A stretch of 64,000 bases of DNA from Fontisphaera persica (lineage in GTDB: Bacteria; Verrucomicrobiota; Verrucomicrobiia; Limisphaerales; Fontisphaeraceae), in contig NZ_CP116615.1 in assembly GCF_024832785.1 (NCBI RefSeq), forward strand, positions 62,001-126,000. The letters are read 5' to 3'. The notes under the pieces were generated by a model that saw nothing but the letters and a program-made list of their open reading frames with translations, was not told the DNA's origin and searched no databases. Each line of letters begins with the position of its first letter. The first letter of the stretch is position 1. Shown in pieces: positions 53,401 through 60,157 of this stretch. A program made the translations under genes and the position numbers.

Positions 53401-54579
53401 ATTACGAGTTATGACCCGGCCAGCGGGGTGTATGCCACGGACGAACAGGGCATCGCCGCCACGGGCAATATGCCGCCGCATCCCACTGTATTAAATGTGG
53501 CGACCAATCTGGGAGCAATCATCAATGCCAAGGACGGTTTGTTCTTCGGACGCACGCTTGTCTATTTGAATGGCTTGCGGCAGTTTGTGCGGACGGAGGA
53601 GTCCAACCTGGGCAATTTGACCGCCGACGCCAACCTGTGGCGGGGGCGCATGGCGGATCCCACGGTTTCGATCTCGCTTAAAAACGGCGGCGGTATTCGG
53701 GATTCGATTGGGGCCGTGGTCGGCTATGGCGGCGGGGCGTTCTATGGCCCGCCTTTGGCCAATCCGACTGTGGGCAAGCCGGCCGGGGCGATTTCGCAGC
53801 TCGATATTGAGAATGCGCTGCGGTTCAACAATGGCCTGAGCTTGTTGACGCTGACGGCGCAACAATTGCGCGATACCATCGAGTGGTCCGTCGCCGCCAC
53901 GGCGCCGGGCGCCACCCCGGGCCAGTTCCCGCAGGTCAGCGGCCTGTGGTTCAGCTATCAGCCCACCAACCCACCCATGACTTATACGCGCTCGGGCACG
54001 TTGATTACGGGCATCGCGCAGCCCGGCTCGCGCGTGCAAACCTTGGTGGCCCGGCGCGCCGACGGCACGCTGGATTTGGTGGTGGAGCAGGGGCAGTTGG
54101 TCGGGGATACCAACCGCACTTTCCGGATGGTCACGCTGGGCTTTCTGGCGGATGGCGGTGATTCGTACTATCCCCTGACGCAGGCCGCGGACCGGGTGGA
54201 TTTGGCGCCGGCCAGCGGCAACACCTTTTTCACTGATGGCAGTGAACAATGGGCGCTGGCCGGTTATTTGACCAACATTCAGGTCTATGCCGCCGCGGAT
54301 GTGGCGGGGGCCTGGGACCTGCGCATCCAAAACCTGGCACTCCGGAATGATACGGTCACCCACCCGCAAATCGTGGGGCTGACCCGCGGTCCCAGCGGTC
54401 CCATGGTGCGCGTGATGGCCCTGCCTGGATTCCACTATCGGGTGCAATACTCGACAGATTTGCGGCAATGGTTTGACCTGGGCCAGGCTGCGGAAGCAGG
54501 CGGAGGGCATTGGGAATACCAGGATGCGGCTGCTGTCACAGAGCGGCGCTTCTACAGGGTCTTGCGGGTACAACCTTGA
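50482..54579 (+). CDS. Secreted phytase-type esterase / 5'-nucleotidase-like fusion protein
   Basis: About 1,365 residues; the first codon is GTG at 50482, with ATG alternatives at 50488 and 50494. Signal peptide to about residue 26 (LAALPCAAQ). Esterase-like phytase domain 27-485 (GAGLDSLGGFGSATHFDW, DGEGLVRLPDGRFYISDEYG). Two Ig-like modules (490-675). Metallophosphatase domain from about 684 (VQILHGSDFEASLNAIF, SSGDNYIPGPF, AFGNHEFDAGTP, AHLQQYANE), then a 5'-nucleotidase C-terminal domain (990-1235; NGGGIRDSIG, NNGLSLLTLTAQQLRD), and a C-terminal YRVQYSTDLRQW..FYRVLRV module. The usual ND-x-H of 5'-nucleotidases reads SDFE, as in a recognised variant group. It probably releases phosphate from extracellular organic phosphates. 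Confidence 0.82.
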   Translation: MKMTMKRRLIPWLMTWLVLAALPCAAQFTGFTNLGLVAVGRVPGDAFDVRGAGLDSLGGFGSATHFDWGSLVQEGRTLRGTLYALPDRGFGDGTQNYLTRILTFSLSITPYEGPGPAPQDQISLVNTGLIFLRYEGTNHYTGFDANDTNVITHPQSAPNSLGQGRRSLDGEGLVRLPDGRFYISDEYGPFIYRFSAEGQYEMHFQIPPSLLPKVGPTFPRTNFFTAVTAPTSGRRNNRGLEGLSMTPDGKRLFAILQSPTIQDAGGGTGGRNTRVVVFDAEEGSPTYGQALAMYIYTLTLNGSAQTNRHTPVSEILALNHKEFLVLERDQIGQGLTGTNVLTVPTYKRVVLASLEGATNIIDSPYNLELGAPGQLSLPASGLPSTIKPVARMDLVDLLDEQQLGKFGLNARAPHDTNTIPEKIESLTLVPLLEGQRPDDYLLLIISDNDFKAPVVYHNGEVVGTNEVGMDTLALAYRVTLPTYGAGAPPNLAPGVVLAGPTNAVLAGPVAFKLTANAYDQDGKIMRVEFYRGLEKVAEDTAYPFELAVNLTNNGIFAVTAVAYDHSGAAATSGVYQVEMVTSNLPPLVALRTTPSVVPTNAPVNFTLVADVQDVDGWISRVVFYRNGTAVRTNTAAPYQTSYTNHALGDFIYWAVVTDNLGLNTTSAPVYITARKNTASPPLTVQILHGSDFEASLNAIFDAPAFSAVLNGLKAQYPTNTLIVSSGDNYIPGPFFNAAGDPAAGFNGVAGRGDIVMFNAMGFQASAFGNHEFDAGTPQVRSLILRDAAVNYAGTLFPYLSANLNFATDSSMASLVAADGQLNTALSNRVARSCVVMVGGQLIGLVGVTTPDLRAISSPGNIQVDTNLVGAVQGAVDALLPLGVNKVIVLAHLQQYANEFALAQQLRDVDVVIAGGSHAVFAKPEDRLRPGDVAATNYPVWFNSTLGQPVAVVNAGANYRYVGRFIVRFNEEGVITSYDPASGVYATDEQGIAATGNMPPHPTVLNVATNLGAIINAKDGLFFGRTLVYLNGLRQFVRTEESNLGNLTADANLWRGRMADPTVSISLKNGGGIRDSIGAVVGYGGGAFYGPPLANPTVGKPAGAISQLDIENALRFNNGLSLLTLTAQQLRDTIEWSVAATAPGATPGQFPQVSGLWFSYQPTNPPMTYTRSGTLITGIAQPGSRVQTLVARRADGTLDLVVEQGQLVGDTNRTFRMVTLGFLADGGDSYYPLTQAADRVDLAPASGNTFFTDGSEQWALAGYLTNIQVYAAADVAGAWDLRIQNLALRNDTVTHPQIVGLTRGPSGPMVRVMALPGFHYRVQYSTDLRQWFDLGQAAEAGGGHWEYQDAAAVTERRFYRVLRVQP

Positions 54580-54721
54580 GGTGGAGGGCGTGCCGGGGGG
54601 GCTGGGGCGAGGCAAGCCACGGGGTCAGGTGGTGAAGTGAAGGGGTGACGGGTGCACGGTAGGGCCGGGCGCGGGAGCCTGCCGTGCGCCTGACATTTTA
54701 ATACCGGCCAGCGGGCTGGCC

Positions 54722-56470
54722 TTAATGACCGGCGGTAACGACGAGGGTTTGCTCGAGCGTGGAAATGCCGGCGCGGACTTTGTCCAAGGCCACCTGGCGG
54801 AGGCTGCGCATGCCTTGTTCCATGGCGACCTTGGCAATTTCCATGGAGCTGGCGCGTTTAATGATGAGTTTGCGGATTTCGTCCGTCACCGTCATGATTT
54901 CGATGATGGCGCAGCGGCCGGCGTAACCGGTGTTTTTACACCGGTCGCAACCGCGCCCGCGGAACAAATCCACCCCCGCAAAGAAGTCCGGTGCAATGCC
55001 CAAGTCCTGGAACATGCGCGGCGGGTATTCCACCTTTTCCTTGCAGACGTTGCAGATGCGCCGCATGAGGCGCTGGGCGCAGGAAAGGATGACCGCCGAA
55101 GAAATCAAGAAGGGCGCGATGCCCATGTCATCCAGACGCGCGATGGCGCCCGGGGCGTCGTTGCAGTGCATGGTGCTGAGGACCTGGTGGCCGGTGAGGG
55201 CGGCTTCCACGGCAATTTCAGCGGTTTCCTCGTCGCGGATTTCGCCAATCATCACGATATCCGGGTCCTGGCGCAGGATGGAGCGCAGCGCCGCGGCGAA
55301 GGTCAGGCCGATTTCCTTCTTCACCGGCACCTGGTTGATGCCGGGGATTTGAAATTCCACGGGGTCTTCCACCGTCACGATGTTGTAATCGGGATTGTTC
55401 AGCTCATTGAGGCAGGAATAGAGTGTGGTGGTTTTGCCGGAGCCGGTGGGGCCGGTGACCAGGATCAAGCCGTGGGGCGCGTCCACCGCGGCTTTGAGCC
55501 GCCGGTAGCTGTCCTCGTCCAGCCCGAGTTTGTCCATGCTGGCGGAGAGGTTGGACTTGTCGAGCACGCGGAGCACGCACTTTTCGCCGTGCACGGTGGG
55601 AAGGAAGGAGACGCGCAGGTCAATGTCCCGGCCGCCCACCTTGACGCGCATGCGGCCGTCCTGGGGCAGGCGGCGCTCGGCGATGTCAAGGTTGCTCATG
55701 ATTTTGATGCGCGAGGTGAGCGGAATCTGCATCGCCTTGGCGATGGGCGGCTGCTCGATGAGCGCGCCATCAATCCGATAGCGCAGCTTCACCATTTTCT
55801 CGAAAGGCTCGATGTGAATGTCGCTGACGCGGTCTTTGATGGCCTGCACTAGAATGATGTTGGCCAGCTTGATGACCGGGGCTTCGCTGCCTGATTCGGC
55901 CATCTGGTCCAGCGAGATTTCCTCCTGGGTTTCCTTGGCGACTTCGAGGCTCTCGGCGTCTTCGGTAACTTCCGCCTCGGCGGCTTCGGCGGTTTGGGAG
56001 ACAATTTCGGCCAGGGTGGCGCCCTTGCCGGACTCGATGGCCGCGATTTTGTCCAGAATGGCCTTCTCCGGCGCAATCAGCGGGGCCACCTCCATTTTGG
56101 TGACGCGCTTGACATCGTCCTTGGCCAGCACATTGAGCGGGTCGGCCATGGCCAGGTAGAGCTTGTTGCCCAGGCGGGAAACCGGCACCACCTTGTGGTT
56201 GCGGGCCATGTCCACCGGCACCAGGTCGGCCACGTCCCTTTCGATGCCTACGCGCGCCAGATTCACCGGCGGGGTGTTCAACACGCGTCCCATGCAGACG
56301 ACGAGGTCCTGGTCGGTGACCAGTTTTTCGTCAATGACGAGGTTCAGGAAGCGTTTGCCCTCTTTCTTCTGTTTGGCCAGCAGCTCGTCCACCTGCGCGC
56401 TGGTCAGCAGGCCATCTTCAATCATGGCATCTGCGATGCGTTCGCCAAAGGGCTTGTTGACCGGAGGCAT
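54722..56470 (-). CDS. pilB: Type II secretion/type IV pilus assembly ATPase (GspE/PilB family)
   Basis: 582 residues. N-terminal MshEN-type domain (1-150) starting PFGERIADAMIEDGLLTSAQ, an acidic linker (165-195), then the RecA-like secretion ATPase: PVIKLANIILVQAIKDRVSD, Walker A GPTGSGKTTTLYS (about 339-351), Asp box VTVEDPVEFQIPG, Walker B DPDIVMIGEIRDEETAEIA, His box TGHQVLSTMHCNDAPG, and a tetracysteine zinc site (CNVC...CDRC, about 470-510). It powers pilin or pseudopilin assembly. It follows a TPR-MshEN gene with a 15-base gap on the same strand. No pilC/pilM-type genes are in the window, so PilB versus GspE is by resemblance to PilB. Confidence 0.92.
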   Translation of the reverse strand: MPPVNKPFGERIADAMIEDGLLTSAQVDELLAKQKKEGKRFLNLVIDEKLVTDQDLVVCMGRVLNTPPVNLARVGIERDVADLVPVDMARNHKVVPVSRLGNKLYLAMADPLNVLAKDDVKRVTKMEVAPLIAPEKAILDKIAAIESGKGATLAEIVSQTAEAAEAEVTEDAESLEVAKETQEEISLDQMAESGSEAPVIKLANIILVQAIKDRVSDIHIEPFEKMVKLRYRIDGALIEQPPIAKAMQIPLTSRIKIMSNLDIAERRLPQDGRMRVKVGGRDIDLRVSFLPTVHGEKCVLRVLDKSNLSASMDKLGLDEDSYRRLKAAVDAPHGLILVTGPTGSGKTTTLYSCLNELNNPDYNIVTVEDPVEFQIPGINQVPVKKEIGLTFAAALRSILRQDPDIVMIGEIRDEETAEIAVEAALTGHQVLSTMHCNDAPGAIARLDDMGIAPFLISSAVILSCAQRLMRRICNVCKEKVEYPPRMFQDLGIAPDFFAGVDLFRGRGCDRCKNTGYAGRCAIIEIMTVTDEIRKLIIKRASSMEIAKVAMEQGMRSLRQVALDKVRAGISTLEQTLVVTAGH

Positions 56471-56485
56471 AGGCGGTTTGCGAGG

Positions 56486-57310
56486 TTATTTGAAAATCTT
56501 CTTGATGACGCGGATGAGTTCCTGGGGTGGGGAAATGTACCAGATGATGCGGTCTTTGTCCTTGCTGGCCTCGGTGATTTCCTTGGCCGCCTGTTTGTTG
56601 AAGGGATTACAGGTGGCCACCATCAGCGATTTGCTCATGCGGTCAATGGGCAGCACGCACCAGCGCTGGCAGGTGTCGCGCGGGAATTTACGGGCCAGCT
56701 CCACGTCCACGTCATAGCGGTCCAGGGGCAGAAAGGCCACGCCGGATTTGTCACAGAGAAGGCGCATGGATTTGTCCAGCGGGAGGATATTTTTGTCGTG
56801 GAGCACCTGAAGGAAAGGGTCCACGATTTTGCCGGGGGCGGGCGGGGGAGTGACCCAGCAAAGTTCGAAGTCGCCCGCCGTGATGTGCTTGCCTTCCACA
56901 AAGAGCTTGTGCATCAGGTCCCGGCCATCGTCCACCTTGACCTCAGCCCCTGGTCTGGCCGTTGCGGAGGGGCGGGCGGCTTCGGCCTCCAGCGGCATCG
57001 GGCTGGCGGTCATGCTGGCGGCCTTGTTTTCGATTTCGGCCAGCGCTCGGCGCACGTCCGGGTCATCCGGGTATTGCTGGAGGATGGTCTCGTATTCGAG
57101 AATCGCGGAAGAGAGCTGGCCCAGTTGCATGTAGGCCTCGGCAATGCGCTTGGCGGTGTTGACCGCCTCTTTGGCCCGGCCCAGTTTGGAATACGCCTCT
57201 TTCAGGATTTCCAGAGACTGGTAATCATGCGGCTGGGACTGCGTGATGACCTCGAACATTTCGATGGTCTGCAGCAGTTGGGTCTCTTCGCTGGGTGTCA
57301 ATCCATTCAT
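56486..57310 (-). CDS. TPR protein with MshEN (GspE N-terminal) domain
   Basis: 274 residues from the ATG at 57310 (MNGLTPSEETQLLQTIEMFE); the longer open frame above it has no similarity. Tetratricopeptide-like helices (about 20-95: YQSLEILKEAYSKLGRAKEA, QLGQLSSAILEYETILQQYP) are followed by a disordered linker (95-125) and an MshEN/T2SSE-N fold (125-274) whose motif RWCVLPIDRMSKSLMVATCN parallels HKVVPVSRLGNKLYLAMADP in the adjacent ATPase. It has no ATPase domain. By position it is likely a regulator or scaffold for the PilB-like ATPase, possibly binding c-di-GMP through MshEN (inference; ligand residues not checked). Confidence 0.75.
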   Translation of the reverse strand: MNGLTPSEETQLLQTIEMFEVITQSQPHDYQSLEILKEAYSKLGRAKEAVNTAKRIAEAYMQLGQLSSAILEYETILQQYPDDPDVRRALAEIENKAASMTASPMPLEAEAARPSATARPGAEVKVDDGRDLMHKLFVEGKHITAGDFELCWVTPPPAPGKIVDPFLQVLHDKNILPLDKSMRLLCDKSGVAFLPLDRYDVDVELARKFPRDTCQRWCVLPIDRMSKSLMVATCNPFNKQAAKEITEASKDKDRIIWYISPPQELIRVIKKIFK

Positions 57311-57481
57311 GACCACTGGCACATGCCCACGCCGGCGCAGAACGGTTGCTTGCCACCGTCCTGCGCCATCCTCGGCGTGCTTGACACCCAGCAATCTAAC
57401 GGTTTAAGGCCGGATGCGCAACTGTTTTGCCGGATTCCTTTTTTCTCCACCCTCCCTGCGGGGATGAGTTAGATTGGGGAC

Positions 57482-58078
57482 ATGTGGAAAACGCGCTTCA
57501 TCATCGCGGGATTGGTGCTGGTGATTCTATCCATGTTCTTATTGGTGGCGGGATTGCTGATGGTCCGCTGGTACCAGCAGGGACAGCGCCCTGTGCCGCG
57601 CAACACCGCTGTTTTCCTGCGCAACATTCAGACCCTGAACCATTTGGTGACCGTGGAGCAACGCCTGGAAAAAGTGGTGGTGCTGGAGGATCCGCCCACG
57701 GGCAAACTGGCCTTGCTGGCCGGTGACAATCGGGTGATTTTGGTGGCGCATGGGGTGGTCAAAGCAGGGGTGGATTTATCGCAGATTACCGAAAAAGACA
57801 TGAAATGGCGCGGTACCAATCTGATTTTGCGTCTGCCTTCCAGTCAAATTACGGACGTTTATCTGGATGAACAACGCACACAATTGATTGAGCATAAAAC
57901 CGGTTTTCTCCGGAGATTCGACGCACAACTGCCGGAGTTGGCCCGCCAGCAAGCTCTGCATGACATGCGCCGCGCGGCCCGGGAATACGGCATATTAGCA
58001 GAGGCTGATCAACGTGCCCGGGCAAGCCTTCAGAAATTCCTCGAGCCCATGGGCATTTCGGTTCAGTTTGGGGAATGA
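57482..58078 (+). CDS. DUF4230 family membrane-anchored protein
   Basis: 198 residues with one N-terminal transmembrane helix (about 6-28). The soluble part begins VFLRNIQTLNHLVTVEQRLE followed by KVVVLEDPP, then GVVKAGVDLSQITEKDMKWR and LILRLPSSQITDVYLDEQRT. This IQ-x-LNxLxT-x-E opening and the DLS/D-x-x-M-x-W pattern are the DUF4230 family. A basic helical tail follows (ARQQALHDMRRAAREYG). Function is unknown for the family. The ATG at 57482 is immediately before the membrane helix. It is divergent from the TPR gene and is followed on the same strand by a secreted unknown. Confidence 0.75.
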   Translation: MWKTRFIIAGLVLVILSMFLLVAGLLMVRWYQQGQRPVPRNTAVFLRNIQTLNHLVTVEQRLEKVVVLEDPPTGKLALLAGDNRVILVAHGVVKAGVDLSQITEKDMKWRGTNLILRLPSSQITDVYLDEQRTQLIEHKTGFLRRFDAQLPELARQQALHDMRRAAREYGILAEADQRARASLQKFLEPMGISVQFGE

Positions 58079-58195
58079 TTCAGGTTTGGGAAAGGGGGGC
58101 GGCCCCCTGGACGGTGGCTGAGCTCGGGGGCAGGCATCACCTTGAGTTACATGGTGGATTGCGTCCTGGGCGTTGGGCCGTTACATTGGGGCGAT

Positions 58196-59668
58196 ATGGC
58201 GTTCATTTGCCGCATTGCTTTGGCCTTCTGCCTCCTGGGGTGGGTAGTGGGGTCTGTCCGGGGGCAGGCGGCTGCTGCCATTCCGGGCACTCTGCAGGGC
58301 GACCAGGATTTATTGGAATTTCTCAGTGGCGATGTATTGCGGGGGCGCCTCCTTGGCATGGACACCAACGGCCTGCGATGGCAGCACGCCTCCCATGAAC
58401 CAGTTTTAACCATCAAACCTCAGGGGGTGTACAAAGTGCGTCTCGCCCGGACCCAGCCTCTCCCCGTCCACCGTTCTGATGCCATGGTGCGGCTGGTCAA
58501 TGGCGATGAAATCCGTGGTGAATTGCGCGAGATGGATGAGCGCATGGTGGTGTTGCGCACGTGGTACGCAGGGGACCTGCGGCTGCAACGGCAGGGGCTG
58601 GCTTCGCTGCAAACCGGGCTTTCCCGTTACCAGGTCCTATATGAAGGCCCCGACGGTCTGGAAGGCTGGACCAATCAAAGCGGGGTGCGCACCGATTTTA
58701 TCAATGGTGGCTGGGCAGCGGCCTTCACCAGCCCGCAAGCCCGTTTCATGGTCAACGGCTGGCACTATTACAATGGCGCGTTTTATGGGATTAACGCCGG
58801 ATTCCTGGGGCGCCAGCTTGATTTGCCGCCGGTATCGTGCATTGAATTCGACCTTGCCTGGCAGGGCTCTTTTTATTTGACGGTCTGGTTTTACACCGAC
58901 CGCATTGGGTCTCCTGACGGCAACGCCTACATGCTGCAGGTTTCGCCCCGCAACGTGCAGCTTGCCCGGGCCACCCGCACCGGCAACAACATGCCTTTGG
59001 GTACGACCGAACTGCCTGAGGGTATCCGGAGCGTCCGCCTGGCCATCCGGACCGATGTTCCCAATAAAACCATCGCCGTTTATGCCAATGACGTGCTCCT
59101 GCGCCAGTGGCTCGATATTTCCAGCCTGGATGGCTTGGGGCGTGGTCTGGGATTTCACCTGGGCGGCATGGCCCAACAGGTGCGCCTCAGCAACCTGCGG
59201 GTGACGACCTGGGACGGCCAGATTGACCGTCTGCCGGAGGTGCTGCCGGCTGCCGGGCAGGAAGTCATCCGCCTGCTCAACAAGGACCGCATCGCCGGCC
59301 GGGTGAAGGGACTGCGTGAGGGCGTGCTTCTGGTCCAGGCTGATTTTGGAGAATTGCCTCTGCCGCTGGAACGGGTGGCCGGGATTGATTTTGCCGCGCC
59401 GGTGGTCTCAAACCTGCCCCCAGCCCAAGCCGAGGCCAGCCTGGTAAGGGCTTTTCTGCACGGAGGGGGGCGTTTGACGATGCGCGTGGAAGGTTGGGCA
59501 GAGCGCCAATTGACGGCCTCCGGGCCATATTTTGACCGGACGACGTTTCAATCCGCCATGTTTCAGAGTCTGCAATTCAATTTGGAACGAAACCGCGTGG
59601 ACATGGACTTTTTTGATGCACCGCCCCGATTCCCGCTTTCTCCGGAGATATTATTGGATGGTTATTAA
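58196..59668 (+). CDS. Secreted protein of unknown function with two LSGDVLRG-like repeats
   Basis: 490 residues from the ATG at 58196, which precedes a clean signal peptide (MAFICRIALAFCLLGWVVGS, cleavage near RGQA). A TTG at 58142 opens the frame earlier. The N-terminal part carries LEFLSGDVLRGRLLGMDTNG and later MVRLVNGDEIRGELREMDER and VIRLLNKDRIAGRVKGLREG. These are three copies of a short beta-hairpin pattern (hydrophobic, N/G-D-x-I/L-x-G-x) that recurs in verrucomicrobial secreted proteins. The middle (about 160-370) looks like a jelly-roll/LamG-type sandwich (FINGGWAAAFTSPQARFMVN, FDLAWQGSFYLTVWFYTD, LGFHLGGMAQQVRLSNLRVT). No enzyme motif was found. Function unknown, probably carbohydrate or surface binding. 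Confidence 0.65.
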   Translation: MAFICRIALAFCLLGWVVGSVRGQAAAAIPGTLQGDQDLLEFLSGDVLRGRLLGMDTNGLRWQHASHEPVLTIKPQGVYKVRLARTQPLPVHRSDAMVRLVNGDEIRGELREMDERMVVLRTWYAGDLRLQRQGLASLQTGLSRYQVLYEGPDGLEGWTNQSGVRTDFINGGWAAAFTSPQARFMVNGWHYYNGAFYGINAGFLGRQLDLPPVSCIEFDLAWQGSFYLTVWFYTDRIGSPDGNAYMLQVSPRNVQLARATRTGNNMPLGTTELPEGIRSVRLAIRTDVPNKTIAVYANDVLLRQWLDISSLDGLGRGLGFHLGGMAQQVRLSNLRVTTWDGQIDRLPEVLPAAGQEVIRLLNKDRIAGRVKGLREGVLLVQADFGELPLPLERVAGIDFAAPVVSNLPPAQAEASLVRAFLHGGGRLTMRVEGWAERQLTASGPYFDRTTFQSAMFQSLQFNLERNRVDMDFFDAPPRFPLSPEILLDGY

Positions 59669-60157
59669 GTGCGCTCGCTGATGGGGCCATGGGGTTTTCC
59701 AAGGGTTTCCCCAACGGCACAGGTGATGAATTGGGGCGCCTGCATCAGGGCAAAAAAAACCCCGCCCTGGCCGTGTGTAACAGTTCCTTTGAACTGCTCA
59801 AGAACAAGTGGAACCCGATCGCGGCCATTCGACTACCAGTTCACGGGTGAAAGGCTTGTCGGCAGGCAGCGAAATAGAGGCTCCTTTTTGAGGATTTTAC
59901 GGTTCAAGGACTTTGTTCCTAATCACGCACCGGGCAGGGAAATTTATCAAAAATTTCCAGCCTCATTCAGGCTGTCAAAGAGCACTCAGCAAGACCCTGT
60001 TTGCCCGTTCCTGCTGACACTTTTAGCATCGGCTTTTCGCGCGAAAATCTCAAGCTCAAAAAGCAATTTTTTTTGGGGTTTTTGGGTGAAAAATAGGTGT
60101 CCGCAAATCGAAAAAGCTTGATTTTTTCGAAGGACCGTGATGGGGGGCGGGAATGGG
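59669..60157. other. Inverted-repeat-rich non-coding region
   Basis: 489 bases between convergent genes, AT-richer than the surroundings. Inverted repeats are CAGGGC/GCCCTG (59746-59769), CAGTTC-CTTT-GAACTG (59781-59796), GGAAATTT-ATCAA-AAATTTCC (59938-59958, the last base shared with the next), CAGCCT-CATTC-AGGCTG (59958-59974) and the palindrome TTTTCGCGCGAAAA (60033-60046). A 53-codon frame (59689-59850) is possible but weak. No CRISPR repeat, tRNA or IS end was recognised. Confidence 0.45.

Noticed and set aside
50875-53481. 868-codon open frame on the minus strand
   Set aside because: It is the antisense shadow of the phytase/nucleotidase gene; its translation is Arg/His-rich without any family motif, whereas the plus strand has two recognisable enzyme folds.
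59689-59850. 53-codon frame MGFSKGFPNGTG... in the hairpin-rich region
   Set aside because: No ribosome-binding site, no family resemblance, and it overlaps the inverted repeats; kept only as a possibility within the intergenic entry.
59938-59974. Possible CRISPR repeat or leader remnant
   Set aside because: Only a single copy of each inverted repeat, no spacer periodicity and no cas genes in the window.
59669-60121. 150-codon frame after the secreted unknown
   Set aside because: Begins immediately at the previous stop, reads through the hairpins, with a Cys/Arg/Ser-rich random-looking translation.
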